Assembly (NCBI GenBank): GCA_947623455.1
Contig: OX392528.1
Coordinates: forward strand, 1,874,001-1,938,000
Length of the DNA stretch: 64,000 nucleotides
Reading direction: 5' to 3'
Origin: Mimachlamys varia
Lineage: Eukaryota > Mollusca > Bivalvia > Pectinida > Pectinidae
In this document: piece by piece, positions 51,801 to 60,850 of the stretch
Layout: each line of letters begins with the position of its first letter
Numbering within the stretch: the stretch's first letter is position 1
Position numbers and translations under genes: made by a program
The notes under the pieces: generated by a model
Databases searched by the model: none
What the model saw: the letters and a program-made list of their open reading frames with translations, nothing else
What the model was told of the DNA's origin: nothing

Positions 51801-54800
51801 TATGGAAAGAATTTCAAAGCCTAAAAATTACCGTGCATTTCCAGTGAAGAGCACTTTTCTTCTCGTAGCGTTCTATTGTGTTGTGAGTTTATATCTTCTT
51901 TCTTCGATGTTTGCATGTCTTCATCCTTGTGGTCTGAAATATGGAATGTGTACCACATTAGACTAATGAATGAATTAATAAACCAATCCAAAAATATAGT
52001 AACTGTTTGAGATCCTAAACGCTGCTCTGATAAGAAGGTTTTACAACATGAAATGCTAGCATTTCAAACCTATCAAGCCTAAAAACTACCTTGCATTTCC
52101 AGTAAAGAGCAGTTTTTTTCTCGTAACGGTATGTTGTGTTGTAGGCTTTCATCTTCTTTCCTGAATGAATGAACCAATCGAACATAGCGATAATTCTAAA
52201 ACGAAGGTTTTTCAACATGAAATACTAGTTTTCAACCATATATATTTTTGATAGATTCCAAGGAACACTCTCTGCAGTAGACATCAGGATGATATTTATA
52301 AACAAAATAGTCTTTGCATTTCTCTAGTGTTCAGATTTCTAATGATATCAAAATTGTCCTTAAGTACATTTTTTCTTTCCCTTTGTTGTAGATGCTAGTG
52401 ATAAAGAAATTTTATTTCTACATCAAATCAGAAATAGTGATATCTATTAATTTTCAATGTAATCAATTCGCTGATAAAATGCACATATCAAATATTTGAT
52501 ATAAAACAGTACATATGACCTGCAATGAATATTAACAACTAAATCTTCAACCACAATAAGTGTATACATGTAACACTCCATTCAGAAAAAACAACAGTAT
52601 TTGTATTTGTACATTTTTTTTTTCATTTCAACAAGATGTTACAATGTGAAACTCAACGTGACATAGTTCGCGACCATAAAACTTGCCCAAAGTTCTGATC
52701 TACCTGCATCTCTCGAATCCTTGTGTTGTTTGTTTGTTTGTCAGCAGTTGACATGGATCACGAAAATAACGACATTTAGAGCAAGCCCTTGAATATTGAA
52801 TCAGCTGCGACATATAAACACCATAGGTTGGAAAGGCAAGGATATTACTATCCAGAAATGGGAAGAGCAGTGTGATGGTCTTAATCGAGATGAGGGGGGC
52901 CACACACTCTCGCACATCTATGGCCAAGTCTTAAACAAAACGTATCTGAATCGAGTCATTCGGTACAATAATTACTATTGTACATACGCCTGACAGCGTA
53001 GACGAATTAACCGATTTGTCGTTGCCAACTCGTACACACATTATACCTATGTGTGCGTAAAATAATCTTAACATAAATAATACCTTCCAACTGTCACATA
53101 TCAGGTGTACATAAACTATATTTCGTATTTCGCGCCGGCGGCACAAGTGCGCGTTCCGGATGTGTGTTTGAAAACGAGGTGAACGACATTGGCCACGGAA
53201 CAATAACAAAGTGCAATGTTACCGTCACCTGTGAAACTCGAAAATACGATATAATACATAACGAAAACTACAGCTTTCGGTAAGTGCCATATCCGCTGAG
53301 ATCTTTTATTGGTATTTTGTAATTGATGTGTTGTTTTATATGATTTGCTGTGAGATAAACAGCCAAACGAAAGTTTGTAAGCAGATCTATTTATAGAGTC
53401 GCTATAGTATAGGAGTGTACAGGTGTTTACATTTACGCGATTGTTATTGTATAGACAGTTTGAGAGGTTACGGCTATATACTAATGTTTTAATAGAGTAT
53501 ATTAAGTCATATGATAACAATACATTGTACTGTAAATATAATATACGAATTAAACTGTTGAATAGGGCATTAACTGATACACTGCGATGTATTTACATTC
53601 ATTCAGGCTTATTGTATTGCGCGCAAGGGAAAATGTGTGTTGCGCAACAGTTTCCACTATTATTAGCTGGAATATTATTTTATTGTATATAATTAATATT
53701 GTATTAGTGAATATATAGAGAATTGTTATTGATTAGATCGTAATAATTATATTGTAGTTAATTCCCAATATTGTTGAGTCCGTTGTGGTGTTGCCGAAGC
53801 CATGATGTCTGACTAGCCCTTAGACTGTGCATGGGTTGAGGAATAGCATTGGTATAGCTATTGGCCCAAGTCTGAGAGGTTACTCTCACGATAGGGAACA
53901 TGGACGTGTTTTAACGCATTGTTATGGAAGACTGCCAACTTATACAATGTTGATCATTGACTGTGTGCTATGTTCACAAATGAAGTACAACTATATTGGA
54001 TGACAGCCCGTATGTAATTAATTTGTTCCATGTATTATGCTATGTAATGTCAAAGGTATGAAAGGGTGTGCAAATCTGGTACCATGTGTATTACTTAGTC
54101 ATTTTATGTCATTGTAAATAAATATGTGTGTACTGTAAGACAATTGTCAGTGGTTTATCACATACATAGAAAGACAAACGCTCATCCCGTTAACCAACCT
54201 GAAGAATATTATATAACAAATATAAGGATGACATCTGTTTAAAGAGGCATCACGGTAAAACTATATTTTTTTCATGCTTATTTAGAATTATTGTATATAT
54301 GAATTAACTGTATAATCTTGTGGAAAATCAATGTGTGATTTACGTTGAAATATGTTCTCAAAAATTTTAATTAATAATTAAAAAAGGGAATCACTATTTG
54401 TTGATCAACGATTTGGACATGCAAATTTTTTGCGTCACATATAATAATGCATGCGCATAACAAGCTACATCGGTAAACAAAAAATGGCTACCCGCTTGAC
54501 CTACATGTAACTACCAAGCGAAAGGTGACCGAATGGTCAAACCATAACGTTAGATTATATTACGGAAGCATAATGAGGGATGGGAAGTATTCAAGGGAGA
54601 AACTAACAGCCCAACTGTACATGTTTGCATGTTACAGTTATCTTCTGGGTAGCGGCCGGTGACACGGCTTTGATTTGGTTTTGGGGCCTCCCAGGGGATA
54701 ACTCTTTCAGTCCTCTGTTACATGAAATGCGTGTGTAAAACTTGAAAGCGTGTTTTGTAATAATCCTTTTATAATATTCCAGTAAAACGGCATTATTGAA

Positions 54801-57800
54801 TTACATTGCTGAAGAGAAAGACCTTTTCACATACAAGATAAACCGTAGGGGGGAGTGGGGGCGTTTGTTTACGTTGTAAACCGCCGGTATAGGTGCGATT
54901 ATAATGTATACGGCTTCAAATTGGACAAAATGAATAAATTTATGTCATCAGGCGCGGAAAATTAAATGCTTGTCATACTTAATCTATAAATAATATCGTG
55001 GACCCCGGTATTGAATTTTATATGAATTAAAATGTATGCATTATATAAATAAAGTCATTAATTTAAAAAAAAAATCATATTAATGTATGTCCCATGCCTG
55101 CAGTTGTGTTGAAAATGTCAACGAAACTTTAAAAAAAAAGGGAAAATGAAAACGGAGCTATCATAACATATATAAATGTATTAAGTATTGGTCAATTATA
55201 TTCTTGACAAGTTCCAAAATTGATATATATCATACATGTATTCTACATGTTTAGTGCGTGGTGCGTCATATAAGTACACTGGATACATAATTGTAAGTGT
55301 TAACGTATGTTGACGCTAAAAGTTGGATAGATTTTAGATGAATATATAGATAGTCTAAAAAAAAATCTTAAAGAATTCGAGTTGTATAAAAAAATCGGAA
55401 TAATTTCATTTTTTTTTTGTACTTTTCAATGCATGCACACATTTTGTGACATCGTTATAAATGAGGATTCGTGAAGATAACTTTTTACAGAAATTAAGTT
55501 TGTCCTGTGGTTGTCATCGTCGGAAACCCACATGACATTGTTAAACGTTAATGTAAGAGTGCAGTGTCGTGTGAGTTTCTGACGATGCATGGTTGTATCC
55601 TGTACCCATTTGTATCGGTCTCAGTCAGGTACTGGTGTCGATAAATAATGCAGAGATCCCGACATATATTTTTTTCATGTGAATATCGCGTGACATTGAC
55701 GTCTGATTACTAATGTGAATGTGATTCAATAAATTTATACACGGACTTTGTGTCTGTTTCATCATCGAACCTACACATGTATACATTACGCGTCCCCTCT
55801 CTTAGGGCCCCTTTCGTCAAATAGGTTGACAACACTGTCACTTGACACGTGATCATCGTTATTTTGATCGGGCTTTCCCGAGGAATGCAATTTTGCAAGT
55901 GGCTATTAAAGACATTTTGAGTGGACTTTGAACATTGAAATTACAGGAAAATGTATCTGGTAGTGCAGACAGCATGTACATTCAAGAAATTCATTGTAGA
56001 CTTCCCCGGGATGCCCCTTTAAGACAATAGTAGCTATCCTAATTTTATATTGAAAAATATAAAGTAAAGCAAATGCATTGCAAGCATTGAAATTACCTAT
56101 TGTTTCCTTCAAGTTGTACATTTCAGCTTGCAGCTTTGCATTATCTGTTACCCGTTCTGATGTCAGGTTCTGCTTTTCTTTCCTTGATGGACTTATCTCT
56201 TCTTCCATATAATCTACAATGATTATTAAACAAATACAGTATCGGTAAGCATTTCGATAAATGTTGAAATACAAATTAAACCCCGCTTCTCACAAGAGGT
56301 CGATCACACATTTACATGTACCATTAATATGAATATATATATATCTTCATATACATAGTTCAAATAAGAAAAACACTTTGTTTAACTATGGCATAAATGC
56401 AATGACCTGAAGAAAGTCACAAGGCTTGAAAACGTAAGATATCATAATGGGGATTTTCAGTTGCCATGTAAATATTTAGTTTTTAAATGTATATACATGT
56501 ACAGTGTATGAATACACGCTTGTTGCAATAACGAAAGCATTTTAATGTGTTTATCTTGTCTTTTGTATTTTACGTGTGATAGAGTATTCCCATTCAAATG
56601 AATTTAATTGTTATTACAAAGAAACTCTTTCAATTTGCAAAGACAAGCTTAATTGTTGTTTGAGAAAACGACAGTACTTAGTTTGTCTTTCAATCCTTTT
56701 GCTTCTTCATCTCGGCTATCGGCAGCATACAATCTTGTTTTATATCTCCAAGGCGATGATCGGTATCTTTTGTTGTCTTCTTCTTTAGTTTCTAATTCTC
56801 TATTCAGACCTTTAATTGTGCGTTCTTTCTGATCTGTGTCCTCTTTCAATCGACTCTGTTCTTTTTTCAGCTCACGCAACTCGCTTTCAATCCTGTCATA
56901 TGATTGGAGTTTCGTTGACATCGTATCATGTTTCCTCTTGTAATCGTCCCTTCCATTTGTCATTGTCTCTAATTGTGTTCTTAGGTTACGCATCGCGGTC
57001 TCTTGGTATTGGGCTTCCTTCTTGTACTTTTCCACTTCTCTCATTTTGTCTTGGGCGTCCTTCTTGTACTTTTCCACTTCTCTCATTTTCTCTTGGACAT
57101 CCTTGTTGTAATTTTTGTCCACTTCTATCATTTTGTCATTGATCTCCTTGTGGTTTTTTTCCATATCTCTTATTTCGTCTTGTTTATCAAACAGCTTATT
57201 TCTATACATGCTTTCCATTTCTGACATTTCTCGTCTGTAGTATTCTTCCTCTGTGACATACTCCACATCACCTTCGTCTTTATTTTGAGAACGTTCAAGC
57301 TGTATGAACATGTTGGTTATCTCGTTCACGATCTGCTGACGTTCCTGTGATAATTTCATTGGTTTCTTCTTTTCGTGTGTTGTTCCTTTTCCAGACTGCA
57401 GTTCTACTCTTTTAGATCTCACAGCATCTTTGCACTGTCTGCATAAAATCTTTCCGAGCATTAGCTGGCCTTCACTTATAGCGGTACCAACATTGTCGAA
57501 TTTTCTCATATGATGAGAGATAAACTCCATCTGTTTTTTCACATCATTTCTTATAGTCTGAAAATTAAGCGATATATCGAATTCAAAATTTCAAACCCGT
57601 CTTGCATGGAACCAGTAAATATTATAAAAATACAATAAAGATATTTTCTGTATCTCGATTTTCCACTGAACATGATGTGTGAGGGTTTCACTTTCTGATT
57701 ACAATGATTAAAAAAAGACATTTTCTTAAAGTAATATATCGGTTTTAAATCAATACCCAGACCGAATCTTAAAACAAATTCGTAAACACGCGTACAGTAT

Positions 57801-57905
57801 TCTAATGAGGTAGGCTGGTGGTATCAGAGAGTAATATAACTTATATCCTACCTTCACTATGGCGGGTGCATCAGCTTTAAGGTTATACGACCAAGACAAA
57901 TCCAT
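36640..57905 (-). CDS. Gene A: ten-exon coiled-coil protein with an unassigned C-terminal alpha/beta domain
   Basis: Minus-strand coding exons in order: 57,905-57,852; 57,557-56,678; 56,213-56,097; 51,933-51,832; 51,155-50,994; 48,529-48,359; 48,132-47,944; 38,632-38,558; 37,975-37,745; 36,845-36,640. All ten joins use AG/GT sites and keep frame, giving about 728 residues. Residues 1-80 form an N-terminal segment (MDLSWSYNLKADAP; C57 and C60 in CRQC). Residues ~90-600 are Lys/Glu-rich coiled coil with near-identical MREVEKYKK repeats (~171-199). Residues ~620-728 look alpha/beta: hydrophobic strand PLFVVCLSMSR, strand YMYMLVIHHI, then IIDMAFSGESGLYEC and a final helix EKIVAILKKF before TAA. 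There is no signal peptide or membrane helix. I recognise no named family. A scaffold or oligomerising role is inferred from the coiled coil. Further small exons could have been missed in the long introns. Confidence 0.82.
37190..37610 (-). mobile_element. RT-element fragment in intron 9
   Basis: This aligns with 39,850-40,360: gttctggaagagtaagtatc, caatgagaccaatatggcga, ttctgatcaacctgtatctc, and the almost identical ctcgatatttagagaaagcc followed by ctagaataag and aatcggctgcgccatgtaaa. It contains the end of the RT-coding part and the 3' tail, both decayed. Confidence 0.7.
37745..37975 (-). CDS. Gene A exon 9
   Basis: 231 nt, phase 1 on both sides. The acceptor gtaattag precedes 37,975 and the donor aaag|gtaata follows 37,745. 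It encodes residues 584-660: a helical linker (MDKDMVDRVIKELTRLLEG), the strand SIEFSIVPSE, then PLFVVCLSMSRDGRDIQNTL. The frame continues past the donor to a stop at 37,623, so splicing at 37,745 is inferred from the donor and from how exon 10 completes the domain. Confidence 0.82.
38558..38632 (-). CDS. Gene A exon 8
   Basis: 75 nt (25 codons), phase 1 at both ends. Acceptor cattcaaaag, donor gtcg|gtatgt. It encodes coiled coil KKDEEINKMKASLEECRRME followed by KKVV. Confidence 0.78.
38633..39719. other. Part of intron 7, no feature seen
   Basis: AT-rich intronic sequence with no exon or repeat recognised before the RT fragment that starts at about 39,720. Confidence 0.5.
39720..41060 (-). 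mobile_element. Largest copy of the YIDD-type RT element (RT core plus 3' tail), decayed
   Basis: Minus-strand translations, in order: FYFSTLYTTIPHAKLKERLR (about 40,830), LVDNIFVEF (about 40,670), FGIHIGTDCAPLLADLFLFS followed by YEAGF (about 40,630-40,560), and the intact catalytic box RYIDDVLSINN (about 40,505-40,480). Next come YPLELEIKDTTDSSTSA (about 40,400) and a partly deleted end near 40,210 (YRDF-like). The 3' tail runs to about 39,720. Frameshifts and a stop interrupt the frame, for example between VEF and FGIH. It is likely a Penelope-like RT, from my memory of this motif set; no GIY-YIG domain is seen. It sits in intron 7 of gene A, in the same orientation. Confidence 0.75.
41216..47896. 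mobile_element. Non-autonomous DNA element expanded by an internal 157-bp satellite
   Basis: The left end, aacaagaggcccaatgggcc then tgcatcgctcacctgga, and the right end, cggaccttcggtccaggtga then gctaaaac, carry the inverted motif agctcacctgga/tccaggtgagct. This end pair is familiar to me from bivalve genomes. Between them the element is almost entirely tandem 157-bp repeats, then a short cgacggacgacggacg tract. It has no transposase. It sits in intron 7 of gene A, and its right end is about 48 bp from the exon 7 donor. Confidence 0.75.
41300..47800. repeat. 157-bp satellite array, about 41 copies, with 2,236-bp higher-order period
   Basis: The unit runs tttatgacaagaagagattt, aaaggaattacctctatttc, ccctattgggccccgcccct, then gtcaccatttatgcaaaatc, then cgatgtttctgaccaaattt. 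Whole blocks repeat at 2,236 bp: 41,925-42,245 equals 44,161-44,481, 42,831 equals 45,067 and 43,597 equals 45,833. A third, partly deleted copy follows from about 46,020. The many short frames on both strands, such as MNRFCPNLVRNIVGGRGT on the minus strand, are repeat artefacts. Confidence 0.95.
47944..48132 (-). CDS. Gene A exon 7
   Basis: 189 nt, phase 1 at both ends. Acceptor gtccgtccaaag, donor cacg|gtatga. It encodes charged coiled coil: EEKQDDFDKVQKEKAECLKE, LSQLQTEVQTLQNEMCSL, SKTNKEISSNMKGLERHIDR, LERQH. Heptad leucines are evident. The acceptor lies in a polypyrimidine-poor context; an alternative AG two bases later would break the frame. Confidence 0.82.
48359..48529 (-). CDS. Gene A exon 6
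   Basis: 171 nt, phase 1 at both ends. Acceptor tttttcaatag, donor ctag|gtatgg. It encodes EKQSELDAVEHLNQRSQLKD, KKTLQDQINSITTTKKDMAF and GMEDLERNIATLKGEL. The closing pattern (leucine-rich helix ending in L-G before the donor) matches exons 5 and 7, suggesting exon duplication. Confidence 0.85.
48832..50640 (-). mobile_element. Internally deleted jockey-like LINE
   Basis: The minus strand from about 50,600 begins with an endonuclease-like start, MEHTRIEGKQ-type region (IQWNIRGLKANRKK). At 50,384-49,899 it reads the APE endonuclease segment TVCFIYLHPSD...PTPFVIIGKLNGYNS and GSPNTDERGRRIEEF; the usual GDFNGHN is altered. Frame is then lost and the sequence jumps to the RT C-terminal region: DVKIIVVEQTKF, SKLSFVTNIKHLKTKCSLAL, MLDPIQNQGLRLALVAFQTT and EANEPSLNDRR. 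The 3' end comes near 48,832 with the motif gttgccgatgggccgtaaaa and a caaacaaacaaa tail. The RT palm is missing. It lies in intron 5, in the orientation of gene A. Confidence 0.82.
50994..51155 (-). CDS. Gene A exon 5
   Basis: 162 nt, phase 1 at both ends. Acceptor aaacgtctag, donor ctag|gtatga. It encodes AFDTMQMEKDEYQKAPSQLQ, KVRKIDPLIKTTEELASTI, and DSLQRDVDRVTREL. Confidence 0.84.
51832..51933 (-). CDS. Gene A exon 4
   Basis: 102 nt, phase 1 at both ends. Acceptor catatttcag, donor cacg|gtaatt. It encodes HKDEDMQTSKKEDINSQHNR followed by TLREEKCSSLEMH. A truncated duplicate of this exon lies at 52,090-52,160. Confidence 0.82.
52090..52160 (-). pseudogene. Truncated duplicate of gene A exon 4
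   Basis: The minus strand reads KEDESLQHNIPLREKNCSLL followed by EMQ before a donor caag|gtagtt, clearly a copy of exon 4 (KEDINSQHN...LREEKCSSLEMH). The flanking intron sequence is also duplicated (aatgaaccaatcgaacat and caatccaaaaatat regions). The 5' part coding HKDEDMQTS is missing. The nearest AG gives 71 nt, which would break the frame, so it is probably not spliced in. An alternative acceptor upstream cannot be excluded. Confidence 0.65.
52670..52880 (-). mobile_element. RT-element fragment in intron 3
   Basis: Matches 40,060-40,310: gcgaccataaaacttgccca, ttctgatctacctgcatctc, cgaatccttgtgttgt, the region of YGVYMSQLIQYSRACSKCRY, and catttagagcaagccc. It contains the end of RT plus the start of the tail. 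Confidence 0.7.
52881..56096. other. Intron 3 remainder, no feature recognised
   Basis: About 3.2 kb of AT-rich DNA. Short frames, for example at 53,116-53,520 (minus) and 55,710-55,898 (minus), have no motif support and no matching splice phases. A slightly GC-richer patch lies at 53,130-53,170 (cgcgccggcggcacaagtgc). No extra phase-1 exon was identified, but a short one could be hidden. Confidence 0.45.
56097..56213 (-). CDS. Gene A exon 3
   Basis: 117 nt, phase 1 at both ends. Acceptor atcattgtag, donor atag|gtaatt. It encodes YMEEEISPSRKEKQNLTSER, VTDNAKLQAEMYNLKETI. Confidence 0.84.
56678..57557 (-). CDS. Gene A exon 2 (main coiled-coil exon)
   Basis: 880 nt, entered in phase 0 after acceptor cttaattttcag and left in phase 1 at donor ctaa|gtactg. 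It encodes residues 19-311. It starts TIRNDVKKQMEFISHHMRKF, contains CRQC (C57, C60), a basic-rich stretch (GKGTTHEKKKPMKLSQERQQ), an acidic patch (DEGDVEYVTEEE), then continuous Lys/Glu heptads with tandem KMREVEKYKK repeats. This is the single longest unbroken coding exon in the window. The overlapping plus-strand frames at 56,816-57,224 are its antisense shadow. Exon 2 has no further homolog in the window. Confidence 0.88.
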
Positions 57906-57946
57906 TTTATATCAATGATTCACAGTATCACAGCTATTTTCGTTAC
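57852..57946 (-). CDS. Gene A exon 1 (5' UTR end plus 18 codons)
   Basis: The acceptor gttcatttttag precedes 57,946 and is followed by a 41-bp 5' UTR. The ATG is at 57,905-57,903 and 18 codons run to donor gaag|gtagga. It encodes MDLSWSYNLKADAPAIVK. The start is chosen because paralog B keeps the same ATG, length class and donor (830-889). Confidence 0.84.
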
Positions 57947-58093
57947 CTAAAAATGAACAATTTCTGTTAAGCTTATCCTTGTTTCACATTAAGTATTATA
58001 TTGGACATTTTGGTGATCAACACCTACGTGGCTTTATTTCATTTTCATACTGTTGTTGTTTTTGTTTTATTATTTCAAACATGCGACTTTCAG

Positions 58094-58168
58094 CGAGAAA
58101 GAGAGAGAGAGAGAGAGACAGAGAGAGAGACAGAGAGAGAGAGACAGAGAGAGAGAGAGAGACAGAGA
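58094..58168 (+). repeat. GA/GACA microsatellite
   Basis: gagagagagaca-type units repeat over about 75 bp in gene A's 5' intron. Arg/Glu-rich frames across it are artefacts. Confidence 0.95.
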
Positions 58169-58672
58169 TCTATAAATCTGACAGCTTTATCGTGACTTCG
58201 ACTTTGAATGATATCTTTATTTTTGTTATTTTTGAGAAGAATCATTGAAAAACGATCAGTTAATAACAGTCACATGTACCCACAATGACCTTGGCTATCA
58301 ACAAATATGTATATTTTAAGAAATACCCATTCCATAAAGTACTGCCGTACAACATTCATGTCATATTTTATGAAAATAAATAAGTTATGAACATGAGAAG
58401 TACAGAAGAGTATCAAATCAAGTGGTAAGGGGATAAAGTGATTGTCCCATCCAAATGGACTTCACATTTTGAAGGTGTGTTGAAACTGTTATAAACTTAT
58501 AATATATTTATGTAGTATAAAACATGTATGCTTTGCGTCCTTTCTAGGAATGATTTTATTGTTGTCATTAAGAATATTTTGGTTAATTAACATGTCCAAA
58601 CATTTACGCAGATATTTCGTTTCTTTCATTTTTTCTTTTCAGGAAAAGCCAAGTAATAAATATCAAATTTAC

Positions 58673-58800
58673 CTGCATGAATGGGAGGGCAAGTCTTCTG
58701 TCGTTCCCACGATCGTAGAATGTTACTTTCGTTTCTGCATAAAAGCGTAGAAGCCGGATATTCGTCGTTGATTTTTTTTTCGATCTGTTGATGCTTGAAG
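58673..58800 (-). promoter_or_regulatory. Gene A proximal upstream block (possible alternative first exon) with IRF/ISRE-like site
   Basis: The minus strand contains ccggcttctacgcttttatg, cagaaacgaaagtaacattc (motif at 58,725-58,735) and donor catgcag|gtaaat with exon edge 58,673. It matches paralog B's 3,489-3,600. It would splice to the acceptor at 57,946. It is either an alternative noncoding first exon with its promoter or a conserved intronic enhancer. Confidence 0.5.
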
Positions 58801-59409
58801 TTGAATTTAAAAGATATATATGGAAACTATTATGCATCTCTGTGGTGTATTCAAATATTTATTATGTATCAAATGAGCATATATTTGATCTACTTAGGTA
58901 AAGAGAGGAGACAGACAACATACTTGTTATGCGTGCGGGTTAAAATTCAAGCACGAAGAGAGTGCTCTACATTCATGTACTTAGTGATAAACTACTGACC
59001 AGGTTGGCAGAGTGGTGCTGATTAGCTAGGCAATGGATACAAATATATGTTGTAACAAAACTGATGTAGTAACTATTACTTATAAGGCATACACACACGA
59101 CATGCCTCTATACATTATTAAACAGTGGTTACCAATACATATGGTTTTAACGAGAAAGAATACGAGAAGCAGATATGGATGTAAAGTATTAGGGAACATG
59201 CTAGGTGTGCATTTCATACTTATACACGTATATCGAACACAATTCAACTTTATATATAGGCTCTTTAAAGGATCAAAACTTTTCACTTTCTAGTCTTAAT
59301 CAAAATATAAAATGTAAATGATTTTCGTAAATACTTCATAAGACTAAGGCGACGCAGCTATTATTTAAAACAAACCTTTCTTGTTGAGACAACGTCCTGG
59401 CCGGATAAC

Positions 59410-59510
59410 AATTATGGAAAACCCTAGTTTCGTTTTCAGTTCTGATACAAGTATACTGGCCTCGGCTCTTACCTTGTTCTATAAATACATATCACGGGAC
59501 CTCCATTTAC
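59410..59510 (-). promoter_or_regulatory. Gene A distal upstream block: ISRE, TATA-like box, splice donor
   Basis: Conserved with 4,845-4,945. The ISRE is AGTTTCGTTTTC at 59,426-59,437 (minus-strand GAAAACGAAACT), TATAAATA is at 59,480-59,487, and the minus-strand donor aacaag|gtaaga has exon edge 59,473. I take it as the most distal 5' noncoding exon/promoter region of gene A. The order of TATA, donor and ISRE does not fit one simple promoter, so the transcription start is unresolved. Confidence 0.5.
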
Positions 59511-59519
59511 GATTAGCAA

Positions 59520-60340
59520 TGTCTACGTGTATAGTATACGTATACATGTAGCTAGGCTTTTCCAATTATAAAAAAATCGCTTTCGCTTTTTATTTTGATC
59601 TGTATATTTATTCATTTATTTGATTTCATATATATATCTTAGATATCACTTCCATGTTGTATAATTCTATATTCGTTTGACTTTTACTAAAGACAATTAT
59701 GCAACTAACGTTGTTCTGTTTTCATGTTTACATTATTGGACCACTGCATGTATACACACACAATCTTGTAATTAAGAAGGACAGCATTGACCTTTGTCTT
59801 CAAACACTTGCTGTATGAGGTGACTATCGTTATATGATAAGTAAGGTAATTTTCTGACGTATTTATTATATGACAGTTTGCATAGAGAAGTGTTGATATT
59901 TTAACACGCTATGTAGTAACATGCTTATATTACGGAAGCGTATTCGTGCCACTTTGACACGCTATATATTTTTATTTCCCACACTTCATCTGTAAATTTT
60001 ACACTCTCGTGTCGATGTAATGTGGAATTTATTAAACGAGTTCAATAACTGTCAAATTAAAGAAGGTCGCTTGACAGCACATTTGTTTGTTTTCTTTCTA
60101 TTATGCTAACCACAAACTGTATGCCGACATTTTTTTTACGATGATAAAAAGGAACGTACATATCCAGGACAGTTATTACTTTTAACAGATGATTTATCAT
60201 CTTTATTTCCCTTTTCGCATTTACATCATATCAGAATATAAATTATAAAAGGAGTGATTGAATCCCTGATGTTCTCAATATCTTTTACATTTACCCCTTT
60301 TATTTCTTTTATGCTTGGTATGTATACATACTATAACAAA
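59520..60340. other. AT-rich stretch upstream of gene A, no feature seen
   Basis: No exon, repeat array or element end was recognised. Confidence 0.45.
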
Positions 60341-60342
60341 CC

Positions 60343-60627
60343 GAAAGCCCGATATATTGCGGTGTTTACAACCGAGGGCCCGAGATGCATGTATTGCAGA
60401 GTGTACAACTGAGGGCCCGAGATATTGCAGTGTTTACAACCGAGGGCCCGAGATATTGCAGTGTTTACATTCGAGGGCCCCGAGATGTTGCAGTGTTTAC
60501 AACCGAGGGCCCGAGATATTGCAGTGTTTACAACCGAGGGCCCGAGATATTGCAGTGTGTACAACCGAGGGCCCGAGATATTGCAGTGTTTACAACCGAG
60601 GGCCCGAGATAGTGCTGTGTTTACAAT
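60343..60627. repeat. 31-bp minisatellite, about 9 copies
   Basis: The unit is gagggcccgagatattgcag followed by tgtttacaacc, repeated about nine times with one longer variant near 60,380-60,420. All six frames stay fairly open across it, which creates several spurious small frames. Confidence 0.92.
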
Positions 60628-60815
60628 AAGTGACGACGTGTAAACAACATTCAATGGGCAAAGGTCATCGCCACTCATTAAGTACAGTAAAGTTTAACAA
60701 ATTTTAATATTACTACATTATCCTGTATATATATTTATCAAATAACTGACCCGTCCTGTCAAGCCATTAGGCCATGTCATAAGTATGGTATTACACATGT
60801 GACATAACACCATTG

Positions 60816-60850
60816 TGACGTCATAAACAAATGACTTCTTTATGACGTCA
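60816..60850. promoter_or_regulatory. Two consensus CRE/ATF palindromes
   Basis: TGACGTCA occurs at 60,816-60,823 and 60,843-60,850, each with an ATAA/TTAT flank, forming an inverted pair (gtgacgtcataaac ... ttatgacgtcatgtg). No adjacent gene start was seen, so it may be part of a repeat. Confidence 0.35.

Noticed and set aside
53116..53520. 134-codon minus-strand frame as an extra exon of gene A
   Set aside because: It lacks phase-1 splice sites and coiled-coil character, and its composition is that of random AT-rich sequence.
56816..57224. Plus-strand hydrophobic frames of 70-110 codons
   Set aside because: They are antisense to the Lys/Glu-rich exon 2 of gene A, which naturally gives Phe/Leu/Ser-rich shadows.
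58997..59036. tRNA Leu/Ser-like A box (ggttggcagagtggt)
   Set aside because: No B box (ggttcgaatcc-like) or foldable cloverleaf follows within 100 bp.
60315..60678. Overlapping 70-115 codon frames on both strands
   Set aside because: They arise from the 31-bp minisatellite, which happens to lack stops in several frames.
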